Below, in pieces: positions 6,623 through 17,137 of a stretch of DNA of 64,000 bases. Position 1 is the first letter of the stretch. Each line of letters begins with the position of its first letter. The stretch comes from Bradyrhizobium sediminis (GTDB lineage: Bacteria; Pseudomonadota; Alphaproteobacteria; Rhizobiales; Xanthobacteraceae). Below the pieces are notes generated by a model. It did no database searches and was not told where the DNA came from. It saw only the letters and a list, made by a program, of their open reading frames with translations. Made by a program: the position numbers and the translations under genes. The stretch lies in the NCBI RefSeq assembly GCF_018736085.1, contig NZ_CP076134.1, positions 3,854,501 to 3,918,500 on the forward strand. The letters run 5' to 3'.

Positions 6623-8790
6623 TGACGGCAGCCCAGAATATTGCCGAGCTCCTAACCGGCTACAAATGGACAACCACCACCATCACCTACACCTTCATAA
6701 CCGAGTACGCGCCTTACACGCCTGAAGGCTATCAAGAGCCAGGAGGGCCGACCCTTCTATCTGAGGAGCAAAAAGCCGCGACGAGGCAACTCTTTGCTGA
6801 CGTTCAAAGCTTTCTTGGCGTCCAGTTCGTCGAAGTCGGCCAGGACAACAGCCAAGACCAGATAGGCCAAATCGCGATCGGAATGCGCGGCAACATCATA
6901 TCGCCAGACGTTGCACTGACGAACGCCAATCTCAGCACTCCCGGTGACGGAGGTGATATATGGCTCAGAGCCGGATCATACGGCGACGGCGCGGTTACCA
7001 ATCTTTTCCTTAATACTATGCTGCATGAGATCGGGCATGCACTTGGCTTGGGCCATCCATCGTTTGGAGGCGTGCAGAATACACCGCGTTACACTGTCGA
7101 CTCAGACATTGCTGGTGACTTGGGACGTCCGACAAAACTGCAACTCTACGACATCAGCGCACTGCAATATCTTTATGGTGCTGCCAGCAGCCGAAATCCC
7201 GGCAACACTACATATTCCTACTCTTCAGGCGATCCAATGGAGTCCATTTGGGACACCGGCGGGAATGACACCATAACCGCAGCCGGCCGGTCGGCGAGCG
7301 TTGTGATCAACCTCAACGATACGGCATTCAGTTCGATCGGCTTTACAGCGAACAATCTAGAGGCGCCAAGCAAGAATATCTCGATTGCGAAAGGCGTCGT
7401 CATCGAAAACGCAATTGGCGGAAATGGCGCTGACGTTCTGATTGGAAACGCTACCGGGAACACGCTAACCGGAAATGACGGAGATGATTTCATCTTTGGC
7501 GACGAGGTCACGGCCCGCGGATTCTTTCCGGCAGCCGGAGCCTCAGCGACAATACGCGGAATCTACTGGGACGGCGACTTGCTCTCTGTCGGCACTTACC
7601 AAACGGCAGGTACGGACTCGACAACCGACAATGACGTCATCGATGCCGGAGCGGGAGCCGATTGGGTGTTCGCCGGAAAGGGCGCCGATAAGGTGGATGG
7701 CGGAGCCGGCAACGATTTCCTCGATGGCGGCGACCAGATTGACGAGATGGCCTACAATGGCATCAGCGGCAACGTGCAGATTCAGAAGCTTGCAGCGTCG
7801 TCGGTCCCCAATGACATTGCCGCGAACGGACAGCCCGTATTCCAGATAACCGTCCAGAGGAATGGCAGCTCCGAGATCGACACGATTCGCGGGTTTGAAA
7901 CGGTGTCGTTTGGCGACGGATCGCAGAAATTCAAGGGCGACTTCTCGCTGGGCGATGATTCGCTATTGCTTGATGGCGGAGCCGGCGTCGACTCTTTCGA
8001 CTTCTCGACTGCATCCAATTCAATCACTATTTACACAGGACCAGTTAACGGAGAAGAGAATTCAGTTATCAGTGGAATGGGTGTTTCGCTCAAGAATTTT
8101 GAAGCCTTCGTTGGTTCAGCAAATAATGACGTCTTTTGGTTCAATGATGGCGATCAACTCCTCTATGGGCGCTCGGGAGATGACAATCTCAGCGGCGGCA
8201 TCGGAAACGATGTCCTGGAGGGAGGCGAAGGAGAAGATATCCTTTATGGAGGCGATGGAGCCGACACGTTCATCTTAGGAGATGGTTTCGACTTTATCAT
8301 GGATGCTGATGCAGGCGACCGCTTGTTCATCCGCCTCCCGGCAATTGCCGGAAACGGTTCGGGTGAGACCGTCGTGCCAATTCTCGGGGGGTTCTTTGAG
8401 AATACGGCCTGGGATCCCGGACCACACGGCACCACCATCGGGGACAGTGCCGCCATTTTCAAACCTCGCGACGTGATTTGGGGTGAGGCTGATGCTTCGC
8501 TCTATCAATCTCTGGGTACCGACTTCCAGATCGATTTCTGGCTTGATGGTACCGATCTCATCGTCTCTATCAACACGCAAGCGGGCGAACAGGTCGGTGG
8601 TGCCGTCATAGTTGGCTATGAACCCGGCGACCTCGGACTTGTATTTGAAGAGAAGATATCACCGTACCAAGTGGACGGTGTCCGTTCGTGGTTCGATGAA
8701 GCCGAGCTCGCCTGGGAGGCGGGACATAAGGCCCTGCTCAACAACGGGGTCTTTGGCAGCATTCAGCAAGCCTCGGACTTCATCATCTAG
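6619..8790 (+). CDS. Serralysin-like M10 metalloprotease with RTX repeats
   Basis: This 723-residue protein resembles secreted serralysins exported by type I systems. The metzincin zinc motif is intact as HEIGHALGLGHP, with His136, Glu137, His140 and His146. It is followed by the family segment YDISALQYLYGA. Calcium-binding RTX nonapeptides occur near residues 270-300 (GGNGADVLIGN, GNDGDDFIFGD), 345-370 (GAGADWVFAGKGADKVDGG) and 515-560 (SGDDNLSGGIGNDVLEGGEG). Oddly, the Met-turn, usually YSVMSY, reads YTVDSD at residues 158-163, so the invariant Met and the Tyr ligand are both Asp. There is no N-terminal signal peptide, as expected for type I export, but no ABC/MFP/TolC exporter gene is in the window. 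The start ATG 6619 overlaps the upstream stop. Activity is uncertain. Confidence 0.82.
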   Translation: MMTAAQNIAELLTGYKWTTTTITYTFITEYAPYTPEGYQEPGGPTLLSEEQKAATRQLFADVQSFLGVQFVEVGQDNSQDQIGQIAIGMRGNIISPDVALTNANLSTPGDGGDIWLRAGSYGDGAVTNLFLNTMLHEIGHALGLGHPSFGGVQNTPRYTVDSDIAGDLGRPTKLQLYDISALQYLYGAASSRNPGNTTYSYSSGDPMESIWDTGGNDTITAAGRSASVVINLNDTAFSSIGFTANNLEAPSKNISIAKGVVIENAIGGNGADVLIGNATGNTLTGNDGDDFIFGDEVTARGFFPAAGASATIRGIYWDGDLLSVGTYQTAGTDSTTDNDVIDAGAGADWVFAGKGADKVDGGAGNDFLDGGDQIDEMAYNGISGNVQIQKLAASSVPNDIAANGQPVFQITVQRNGSSEIDTIRGFETVSFGDGSQKFKGDFSLGDDSLLLDGGAGVDSFDFSTASNSITIYTGPVNGEENSVISGMGVSLKNFEAFVGSANNDVFWFNDGDQLLYGRSGDDNLSGGIGNDVLEGGEGEDILYGGDGADTFILGDGFDFIMDADAGDRLFIRLPAIAGNGSGETVVPILGGFFENTAWDPGPHGTTIGDSAAIFKPRDVIWGEADASLYQSLGTDFQIDFWLDGTDLIVSINTQAGEQVGGAVIVGYEPGDLGLVFEEKISPYQVDGVRSWFDEAELAWEAGHKALLNNGVFGSIQQASDFII

Positions 8791-8838
8791 TATCGATGCT
8801 TCCACGGCATCGCCGGCCCGCGCGTTGCCTCTCTGTTC

Positions 8839-9514
8839 GTTGACTCAAACTTGACGGCCCCGGTGGTGGTGGTTCCAAAATGGAATGTAGGGTCCGATGA
8901 GACAAGTGAACCAAGCATTGGCGCATTATGCCAGACGGCGCAAGAACGAGATGATCGCCACGATCCTCATTGCCAGCGCGGGCGCCTCAACATCACAGGC
9001 AACAACCCTTCCGTTTGAGTACGGGGCATTTCGGAGCGTCTGCACTTCGGTGGAGATTTCGGCGGATCCGCAGGTGGAACAGGGATTTGCCAGGGCAACC
9101 ATCAATGAAAACGTCGCACGTGCAATCCAGGAGCGACTTCGCGTGTTGGGTCCTACTTACCCGGTCGTTGCCGGACCGGCCTGCTTGAGAGAGCGCGCGA
9201 CAGCGCCGCAACAGTTGGGCCTCCTGTTCTATGCTCGCGTGGTTTCCGACCCTGAACATCCGCGCCGACTGATCGTCTCACTGATCATGCACAGCTTCTA
9301 CAACGATCCAAAGTCGCCAGGTCCCTACCATACCGACATTCCAAAAGCACAACATGAATTCCCAACTGACGTGAGTTTCTGTTCTGCCGAAGTGGACCCT
9401 TCGCACTGCCTGACGGATCGCGTCGTCGGCTACTTCGATGTGACGATGCTCAAGATCATTGAACTTGCCCAAGAACTTCTTAGAGGAGGACGGCGGTGAC
9501 GGCGGTACCTCCAT
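8839..9514 (+). repeat. Diverged second copy of the 5965-6637 segment
   Basis: Similarity to the region upstream of the protease begins at GTTGACTCA (8839, matching 5965). It continues through the leader (GGTCCGATGAGAC) and the whole exported-protein gene. It then extends a few codons into what would be the protease start: GGTGACGGCGGTACC here against GATGACGGCAGCC there. After that similarity stops. The segment duplicated as a unit and the second copy lost, or never had, the protease. Confidence 0.7.
8897..9499 (+). CDS. Exported four-cysteine protein, copy B (unknown function)
   Basis: This is a 200-residue paralogue of the protein at 6029-6622, roughly two-thirds identical by eye. It has the same four cysteines (RSVCTSVE, GPACLRE, VSFCSAE, SHCLTD) and the same blocks SDPEHPRRL, SLIMHSFY and GPYHTDIP. 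Divergence is greatest in the N-terminal 40 residues, where the signal peptide (MIATILIASAGASTSQA) keeps its character but not its sequence. That pattern suggests selection on the mature protein. The gene follows the protease by about 100 bases and has its own duplicated leader, so it may be transcribed separately. No protease follows it. The function is unknown. Confidence 0.7.
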   Translation: MRQVNQALAHYARRRKNEMIATILIASAGASTSQATTLPFEYGAFRSVCTSVEISADPQVEQGFARATINENVARAIQERLRVLGPTYPVVAGPACLRERATAPQQLGLLFYARVVSDPEHPRRLIVSLIMHSFYNDPKSPGPYHTDIPKAQHEFPTDVSFCSAEVDPSHCLTDRVVGYFDVTMLKIIELAQELLRGGRR

Positions 9515-9527
9515 GCGTTGGATCAGC

Positions 9528-9797
9528 TCAATCGACGCGGCGATGCCGCCGGTCTCGTCGTCCCGGTGCCGCTTTTGCGCCCGCGTAATATGGATTGATG
9601 ATGCACTGTGCAGCGCGGCCCGATGCCGACATATTGCACTGTGCCAGCGAGGTATAAGCGCATTCGAAGTAATAGTCCCTCCAACCCTGGTAGACTTGCA
9701 GGCAGACCGGATAATCCGGGCTATAAGTCTGGGCCAGCGTCGGCTTCGCTGTCAGAAGCGTTGCGATTGTCAAAATCGCCAAAGCCAGAATGCGCAT
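9528..9797 (-). CDS. DUF3551 small exported protein
   Basis: This 89-residue protein of the DUF3551 family is typical of Bradyrhizobium and relatives and has no known function. It has a signal peptide ending near TLAQ and the family pattern YPVCLQVY, then YFECAYTSLAQC, then GRAAQCIINPYY, with four cysteines. A GGGAG ribosome-binding site precedes the start. The tail after NPYYA, rich in Arg, looks unlike the family's usual ending. It lies at the edge of the duplicated accessory segment, so the original 3' end may have been replaced by a rearrangement. Confidence 0.8.
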   Translation of the reverse strand: MRILALAILTIATLLTAKPTLAQTYSPDYPVCLQVYQGWRDYYFECAYTSLAQCNMSASGRAAQCIINPYYAGAKAAPGRRDRRHRRVD

Positions 9798-9867
9798 CGG
9801 AATCTCCCTCGAGCTTGGCGCTACGCGCGGTGCCTGTCACCGGGCGCGCATTCGCGCGACCCGTTGG

Positions 9868-11259
9868 CTACGCCGACTTCCGCACGGCGTTGTCGACCAG
9901 CGTCTTGCCGAGCGACCAGATCGCGCCGGGGACCTTGTGGCTGGCGGCGATGACGGTGTCGAACGCCGTCTCGATCCAGGTGCAGTCTTCCTGCGTGATA
10001 GTCAGCGGCGGCAACAGCTTGATGGTGTGGCTGCCGTGGCCGGAGACCTGCGTCAGGATCTTGTGATCCTTGAACAGCGGCACGGTGATGAGCTGGCAGA
10101 ACAGGCCCTTGTTGGCGCTCTCCAGCAAATTCCACGACGCCTTCAGCTTCAGCGATTTCGGCGGGCCGAACTCGACGCCGATCATCAGTCCCTTGCCGCG
10201 GACTTCCTTCATCAATTCGTAGCCCGGCACCATCCGGGTCAGCGCCAGCCGCAGTTCGGCGCCGCGCTTGGCCGCCTGCTCGACCAGCTTCTCGGCCTCC
10301 ATCACTTCCAGTGTCGCGATTCCGGCGGCCATTGCCAGATCGTTCTTCGCAAAGGTCGATCCGTGCACCACCGCACGGTCCATCTGATTGAAGATCTTGT
10401 CGAAGATGCTCTTGCGGGTCAAAAGCGCGCCGACCGGAACGTGACCGCCCGACAATGCCTTCGCCAGGAGCACCATGTCGGGTTCGACATTCCAGTGCTC
10501 GATCGCGAGGAAGCGCCCGGTGCGGCCGATACCGGTCTGGATTTCGTCGGCGATGAACAGGGTGCCGTATTTGCGGCAAAGCGCTGCAGCGCCGGGCAGG
10601 AATTCATCGGTGGGCATGTTGACGCCCTTGCCCTGGATCGGCTCGACGATGAAGGCGGCGACCTCGCGCGACGACAGCGCCCGCTCGAGCGCGGCGAGAT
10701 CGTTGAAGGGGATCGAGGTGCATCCGGGCAGCAGCGGTTCGAATCCGGCGCGGAAGTTCGGATCGTCAGTCAGCGACAGTGCGCCGTAAGACAATCCGTG
10801 AAACGCATGCTCACAATAGACGATGCCGGGGCGTCGGGTGGCGCCGCGCGCGAACTTGATCGCGGCCTCGACGGTTTCAGCCCCGGAATTGGCGAAGAAC
10901 ACCTTGTCCAGCCAGGGGACGTATTTGAGCAGCCGTTCGGCCAGCACGCCCGCCAGCGTCGAGACGTCGAGTTGCACGAGATTGGGCAGATCGGCATCGA
11001 GAACGCTCTTCAACGCCTTGCGCAGCGCCGGATGGTTGCGGCCAATCGCAAAAACGCCAAATCCGCTCAGTAGATCGAGGTAGCGCGCGCCGTCGCGATC
11101 GTACAGGTACTGGCCCTGCCCCTTCTGAAAGCCGACGTCGTAGCCGATGGTCTTGAGAACCCGTACCAGCTGCTCATTGAGGTGGCGGGCATGCATGGAA
11201 CTGCGCTGCGCCTGCCGGTCCACAAACATCTCGGAAACGTCTAGATTTGAATATAGCAT
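9868..11259 (-). CDS. hpnO: HpnO, hopanoid aminotransferase
   Basis: HpnO is a class III PLP-dependent aminotransferase that forms aminobacteriohopanetriol from a hopanoid side-chain intermediate. The 463-residue protein shows the fold's landmarks: FFANSGAETVEAAIKFAR near residue 120, the PLP-contacting FIADEIQTGIGRTG near 240, and the lysine in LLAKALSGGHVPVGA near 275. The N-terminal MLYSNLDVSEMFVDRQAQRS and the late SGHGSHTIKLLPPLTI are as in HpnO proteins. Its place beside hpnN and the rest of the hpn genes supports the assignment over ornithine or acetylornithine aminotransferases. It is divergent from the DUF2147 gene. Confidence 0.9.
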   Translation of the reverse strand: MLYSNLDVSEMFVDRQAQRSSMHARHLNEQLVRVLKTIGYDVGFQKGQGQYLYDRDGARYLDLLSGFGVFAIGRNHPALRKALKSVLDADLPNLVQLDVSTLAGVLAERLLKYVPWLDKVFFANSGAETVEAAIKFARGATRRPGIVYCEHAFHGLSYGALSLTDDPNFRAGFEPLLPGCTSIPFNDLAALERALSSREVAAFIVEPIQGKGVNMPTDEFLPGAAALCRKYGTLFIADEIQTGIGRTGRFLAIEHWNVEPDMVLLAKALSGGHVPVGALLTRKSIFDKIFNQMDRAVVHGSTFAKNDLAMAAGIATLEVMEAEKLVEQAAKRGAELRLALTRMVPGYELMKEVRGKGLMIGVEFGPPKSLKLKASWNLLESANKGLFCQLITVPLFKDHKILTQVSGHGSHTIKLLPPLTITQEDCTWIETAFDTVIAASHKVPGAIWSLGKTLVDNAVRKSA

Positions 11260-11355
11260 TCGTTACTTACTTCGGTTGATGGGCATTTCGTCAACTGAAA
11301 ACGCAAAATGCGGCGTTTTGACCCCCGCTCCGATCCACTAAGCACAGGTTTGAAC

Positions 11356-11991
11356 ATGTTGCACTGCCCACGAAATATCATGCGCACCGTCGCCTATTGC
11401 GGTCTGTTTTTGGCCACCGGACTTGTTCCGGCGCTGGCTGCAGATCCGACCGGTGACTGGCGGGTGTCGGACGGGGTCGCCAACATCCGGGTTGCCGAAT
11501 GCAATGGCAGCATGTGGGGCGTGGTTGCATGGGAGAAAACGCCTGGAGGCCGCGACAAGAACAATCCCGATGTCTCAAAACAGAACAGGCCGACCCTGGC
11601 CATGCCGATCCTGATCGACATGAAGAAGAAAGCCGCCGTCGATGCGTGGGAAGGCCAAGTCTATAACGCCAAGGACGGCCAGTTCTACAGTTCGACGATC
11701 AAGCCGGTCGGTGCCGATCAGCTCGAGATTCAAGGCTGCGTGCTCGGCTTTCTCTGCGGCGGCGAAACCTGGACCCGCGTCGCGGGCCCGATTCCCTCGA
11801 GCCCCGCCAACAGCATGGCCAAGGGCGCCCCGAAAGCCACGGGAGCCCTGCCCAAAGCCGCGGCAGCCGCCGCTCCGGCTGCGCCGAAGACCACCGGCTC
11901 GGCCAAAGCGAATCAGAAGCAGGCGGCCGGGCAGCCCGGCGACATCGGCGATATCTGCCTACTCCCCGATATCGCGCGGTTTGCCCATTAG
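11356..11991 (+). CDS. DUF2147 exported protein
   Basis: This exported protein carries one DUF2147 domain, DPTGDWRVSDGVANIRVAEC to GFLCGGETWTRV, of unknown function. A signal peptide ends near PALAA. The C-terminal 60 residues are low-complexity Ala/Lys/Pro. ATG 11356 is chosen because an AGG sits seven bases upstream; ATG 11380 (MRTVAYCG) is an alternative. The last 33 bases overlap the convergent hpnN. The short gap to the divergent hpnO holds an inverted repeat AAAACGC/GCGTTTT (11298-11319). The gene sits between hpnO and hpnN, which hints at an envelope role linked to hopanoids, but nothing in the sequence proves it. Confidence 0.8.
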   Translation: MLHCPRNIMRTVAYCGLFLATGLVPALAADPTGDWRVSDGVANIRVAECNGSMWGVVAWEKTPGGRDKNNPDVSKQNRPTLAMPILIDMKKKAAVDAWEGQVYNAKDGQFYSSTIKPVGADQLEIQGCVLGFLCGGETWTRVAGPIPSSPANSMAKGAPKATGALPKAAAAAAPAAPKTTGSAKANQKQAAGQPGDIGDICLLPDIARFAH

Positions 11992-14547
11992 CGCCGGCTG
12001 GAACAGCAGCACCGCGGCGAGCGTGGTGACGAGCGAGAGCGCCAGCAGCTTGCCCATGCTCGCGGTTCCCGGATGACTCGATAGCCACAGGCTTCCGAAC
12101 GCCGTGGCGGTCGTCAGCGCGCTGAAGAAGATCGCGCGCGTCAGGCTGGTCTGCAGCAGATTCGTCCTGCCCGACCGCCAGGCGGTGACGTAATAGATCT
12201 TGAACGCGACGCCGACGCCGAGCAGCAGCGGCAGCGCGACGATATTGGCGAAGTTGAGCGGCAGCCCGATCAGCACGCAGATTTCCAGCGTCACCGCCCC
12301 CGCCACCAGCAGCGGAACCAGTGTCAGCAGCACGTCGGTGACCCGCCGCAACGCCAGCCAGAGCAGAACGCTGATCACGACCAGCGCCCAGATGCCGGCG
12401 TGAATGAAGGCCTTCACGACGGTGTCGCCGGACTTGAGAATCGATACCGGCCCCCCGATCGCATTCGGCTCGGCTTCCAGAACGGCGCCGGCGAACTTGC
12501 GCAGCGTATCGTTGTCGTTGGGATCGCCGCGCGGCAGCGCCTCGACACGCATCAGGCCGTCCTTGGTTTTCCAGGCCGCGACCAGGTTGGCCGGCAGCGT
12601 CTTCAGGCTGACCGGCGCCGCCTGCAGCGAGTTCTTGAGCTGGTCGAGCACCACTTTCAGCGGCGTGACGAAAGCGGCCTGGGCCTTGTCCCGCGTCGCC
12701 TCGTCCGATTCGGCGAGTTTCGACAGCGCGTCGGCGAGCCGGCGCGAGGCTACCGCCCCCGGGCCCTTGGCGTCGCCGGCGGCCTTGCGCAGGCTCTCCG
12801 CCGATCCCTTCAAGGCCTCGACATTCTCCTGGTCGGAGGGCGGGGCGTCGATCGACTCCGGATTGAGCGCGGGCTCGAGCACCTTCGCCCCTTGCGCGAT
12901 CAGCTTCAGCTTGGCCGGCTGGCCGCCGGGCACAAAACTGTCCAGAGATATCACGCGAAGCACTTCAGGTACTTTCTCAAGTCTCGCTTCGATCTTCTTG
13001 GCGTCGGCTTCCGATTTCGTCATCACGTTGATGGCGTTGGCGCCGGTGTTCGGGTCCTTTCTCAGGTCCAGAAAGGTCGCGATCGACTCGACCTGCGAAT
13101 TGCGCAGGTTGATCGGGTTGAAGTCGAACTTCATGAAGTACAACAGCGGCAGGCCGGCCACCGCGACCAGCAGCGTGCCGGCGATGATCCCGACGCGGTG
13201 CTTTTCGAGGAACTCATCGACCGGCGCCAGGAACGCGTAGCCGACCGGCTCGCTTTCGCCGGGCGGATTGAGCAGTTTCAGCAGCGCCGGCAGCACCGTG
13301 ATGCTGGTCAGGAAAGCCGCCAGCATGCCCACGCCGGCGATCTTGCCGAGCTCGGAAATGCCCTTGTAGTCGGTCGGCAGAAAACACAGGAAGCCGGCCG
13401 CCGTTGCCATCGCGGCGAGCGAGAGCGGCACCGCCGAGCGTTCGGCCGCCCTCTCCAGCGCCAGCGCCAGATCGTCGTTCTTGAAACGCTCCGAACGGTA
13501 GCGGACGCTGAACTGGATGCCGAAATCTACGCCCAGTCCGACGAACAGCACGGCAAAGGCGATCGAGAGCAGGTTCAGCGAACCGACCATCATCAGGCCC
13601 ACCGCCGTGGTGATCGAAAGTCCGATGAAGAGGTTGAGGAACACGGCGAAGATGATCTTCGACGAATGCAGCGCCATCCAGAGGATGACCAGCACGACCA
13701 GGACGGTGCCGATACCGTTGACGATCGCGCCGTCCTGAACGGTCGAGAACTCCTCGTTGGCGATCGGAACCGGCCCGGTCAATCTGACCCGGGCGTCATA
13801 TCCGCCGGCCAGGTTGAGTTCGGAGGCCGCCTGCCGGATGGCATCGGTCGCAGCCTTGCCGGGCTCCAGCGCATTGAAATCGAGGATCGGCTTGAATTCG
13901 ATGAAGGCACGCCGGTCGGAATCGGTCAACGGCTTGTCGCTGACGAGTTCGCGCCAGGAGAAGGTGGCAGCCCCCTTGATCAGCACATTCTCGACCGTCT
14001 GGGCGATCAGGTTGAACGGCCGCTCGGTACTATCGAGCTTGAACTGGCCGCGCTTGACGCCGGCAAGGCCGGTCTCCAGCGCGCCGGTCAGGCCGCGAAT
14101 GCTGGGATCGCCAGCCATGATCTCGATCAGCGGGGCGGCGGACGAGAACTGGCCGGTCAGCCTGCCGACCTCCTCGACGGAGAGGAACAACAGGCCGTTC
14201 TTCTCGAAGAATTCCCCCGCCCCGAGTTGCTGGACCGATTCGAAATGCCTGGTGTCGCCGACGAGCTTGTGCGCAAGCGCGGCGGCCGCGGTGCTGGTCA
14301 GCTCGGGCGTCGGCGCCTCCACCACGGCCAGGATGGTGCGCTCGCGATCGAAGGCCTCGCCGAATTGATTGTCCCGCTTGCGCCAGTCCAGATCGGGCGA
14401 AATCAGGGTGTTGATGTCGGTGTTGATGGCGAAGTTCCGGGCCGTGTAGAAGCCCGCCGCTATCGCCAGGATGAGCGCGACCAGGACAGTTGGGAGGGCG
14501 AACCGCGTGCAAGCCTTAACAATCGAGACAACAATACTTGTCAGCAC
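11959..14547 (-). CDS. hpnN: HpnN, hopanoid RND-type transporter
   Basis: HpnN is an RND/MMPL-superfamily permease that moves hopanoids toward the outer membrane. The 862-residue length fits the family. There is an N-terminal membrane helix (residues 15-35), a large periplasmic domain to about 270, a bundle of helices at about 275-400 (GTVLVVLVILWMALHSSKII, LFVGLGVDFGIQFSVRYRSE), a second periplasmic domain, and a last helix bundle at 715-850. The start is GTG 14547. The order hpnN near hpnO, ispH and hpnH matches related alphaproteobacteria. The 3' end overlaps the DUF2147 gene on the other strand by 33 bases. Confidence 0.9.
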   Translation of the reverse strand: MLTSIVVSIVKACTRFALPTVLVALILAIAAGFYTARNFAINTDINTLISPDLDWRKRDNQFGEAFDRERTILAVVEAPTPELTSTAAAALAHKLVGDTRHFESVQQLGAGEFFEKNGLLFLSVEEVGRLTGQFSSAAPLIEIMAGDPSIRGLTGALETGLAGVKRGQFKLDSTERPFNLIAQTVENVLIKGAATFSWRELVSDKPLTDSDRRAFIEFKPILDFNALEPGKAATDAIRQAASELNLAGGYDARVRLTGPVPIANEEFSTVQDGAIVNGIGTVLVVLVILWMALHSSKIIFAVFLNLFIGLSITTAVGLMMVGSLNLLSIAFAVLFVGLGVDFGIQFSVRYRSERFKNDDLALALERAAERSAVPLSLAAMATAAGFLCFLPTDYKGISELGKIAGVGMLAAFLTSITVLPALLKLLNPPGESEPVGYAFLAPVDEFLEKHRVGIIAGTLLVAVAGLPLLYFMKFDFNPINLRNSQVESIATFLDLRKDPNTGANAINVMTKSEADAKKIEARLEKVPEVLRVISLDSFVPGGQPAKLKLIAQGAKVLEPALNPESIDAPPSDQENVEALKGSAESLRKAAGDAKGPGAVASRRLADALSKLAESDEATRDKAQAAFVTPLKVVLDQLKNSLQAAPVSLKTLPANLVAAWKTKDGLMRVEALPRGDPNDNDTLRKFAGAVLEAEPNAIGGPVSILKSGDTVVKAFIHAGIWALVVISVLLWLALRRVTDVLLTLVPLLVAGAVTLEICVLIGLPLNFANIVALPLLLGVGVAFKIYYVTAWRSGRTNLLQTSLTRAIFFSALTTATAFGSLWLSSHPGTASMGKLLALSLVTTLAAVLLFQPALMGKPRDIGE

Positions 14548-14992
14548 TTCTTTTCTTTCTAGCGTTAACGGCTTGCCGGAAACGCCCGCTGTCTACCGGA
14601 GTTCCGCAGGCTGATCTAATGTTGATTTTGTGGACTTTTTCTCAGCAGGCATGACCAAATAGCGCAAAATGTGCCGAAACTGCGCTGCCGGGCTGATATA
14701 GTCCGCCTCATCAGGCGGTAAAGTGACGAACAAGTGAGGGGGTCAGGGGGTTCACCCGCTGCGGTTGGAACATTACTGTATCATATTACCGGGTCCCGGC
14801 TTAACGCCGTTGGGCCTTTCTTTGCGATCCGCCTTTCGCAGCCGATCGTTTTTTGACACAAAGTCCTGTCTCTCCATGGGCTTGGGGCGGGGCGGACAGA
14901 TGCGAGAAACTCGGCATGGTGCGGATATTGCAGATATCCAGCGCGGCCGGAGAGTGAAATGAGGTTGGTGCAGCTTGCGTAATGGGCCTCCC
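14548..14992 (+). other. Intergenic region between hpnN and ispH (divergent promoters)
   Basis: This 445-base gap separates divergent hpnN and ispH and should hold both promoters. A TTGACA at 14853-14858 on the plus strand is a possible -35 for ispH, but no convincing -10 follows. I see no gene, RNA structure or known repeat. Confidence 0.5.
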
Positions 14993-15919
14993 ATGAAAGT
15001 GTATCTTGCGCAACCGCGTGGATTTTGCGCGGGCGTCGTGCGCGCCATCGAGATCGTCGAGCGCGCGCTCGAGAAATACGGCCCGCCGGTCTATGTCCGC
15101 CACGAGATCGTTCACAACAAATACGTGGTCGAGAGCCTGAAGAACAAGGGCGCCATCTTCGTCGAAGATCTCTCCGAGGTGCCGCCGCTTTCGGTCACGG
15201 TCTTCAGCGCCCACGGCGTCGCCCGGAGCGTGGAGGAGGAAGCCGCGGTGCGCGGCCTGCCCGTCCTCAACGCCACCTGCCCGCTGGTGACCAAGGTCCA
15301 CAACCAGGGCAAGCGCTACATGTCGAAAGGCCGGGCTCTGGTCCTGATCGGCCATGCCGGCCATCCCGAGGTCGAGGGCACCATGGGCCAGGTCCCCGGC
15401 CCCGTGACGCTGGTCCAGAACGTCGACGACGTGGCCGCCCTGACCCTGCCGGCGGACACCCCGGTGGCCTACATCACCCAGACCACGCTCAGCGTGGATG
15501 ACACAAAAGACATCATTTCCGCCCTCCAGGCCCGATTTACGGATATTCAAGGCCCAGACATCCGGGATATCTGCTATGCGACACAGAACCGCCAATCTGC
15601 GGTAAGGGACCTGAGCAAGCTCGTGGACGTTATCTTGGTGGTGGGGGCCACCAATAGTTCCAACTCCAACCGGCTTCGCGAAATCGGCACCGAGGTCGGG
15701 GTCGCGAGTTATCTGATCGCCGACGGCAGCGAGTTGAACCCCGAATGGCTGAAGGACGCCAAGGCCGTCGGCATCACCGCCGGCGCCTCGGCTCCGGAAG
15801 TGCTGGTCGATGACGTGATCGAGGCGTTGCGGCGTATCGGCCCGGTGAAGGTCTCCGTGCTTCCGGGCCGCGAAGAAAATATCGAATTCCGGCTTCCGGC
15901 CGAACTGACTACGGGCTGA
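14993..15919 (+). CDS. ispH: IspH, 4-hydroxy-3-methylbut-2-enyl diphosphate reductase
   Basis: IspH (LytB) catalyses the last step of the MEP pathway, reducing HMBPP to IPP and DMAPP, the precursors of squalene and hopanoids. The 308-residue protein has the three cluster-binding cysteines in [13 protein letters not shown] (Cys12), [12 protein letters not shown] and [12 protein letters not shown], plus the [15 protein letters not shown] substrate motif. ATG 14993 gives the normal N-terminus [12 protein letters not shown]; an in-frame TTG at 14975 is a less likely start. It lies just upstream of hpnH on the same strand, so precursor supply and hopanoid elongation are probably co-transcribed. 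The hydrolytic LytB function is not in doubt, though a second ispH elsewhere in the genome is possible. Confidence 0.95.
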   Translation: MKVYLAQPRGFCAGVVRAIEIVERALEKYGPPVYVRHEIVHNKYVVESLKNKGAIFVEDLSEVPPLSVTVFSAHGVARSVEEEAAVRGLPVLNATCPLVTKVHNQGKRYMSKGRALVLIGHAGHPEVEGTMGQVPGPVTLVQNVDDVAALTLPADTPVAYITQTTLSVDDTKDIISALQARFTDIQGPDIRDICYATQNRQSAVRDLSKLVDVILVVGATNSSNSNRLREIGTEVGVASYLIADGSELNPEWLKDAKAVGITAGASAPEVLVDDVIEALRRIGPVKVSVLPGREENIEFRLPAELTTG

Positions 15920-15956
15920 CCTACTTCGTTTCCAAGTTCCAGAAAGAAAACACGTG

Positions 15957-17117
<1,161 letters not shown>

Positions 17118-17137
17118 CCCCACCGCACACAACATGC

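Noticed and set aside
12400..14562. Long open frame (about 720 codons) on the plus strand opposite hpnN
   Set aside because: Its translation is rich in Arg, Gln, Asp and His without any domain, as expected for the antisense of a GC-rich membrane-protein gene. HpnN on the other strand has clear homology.
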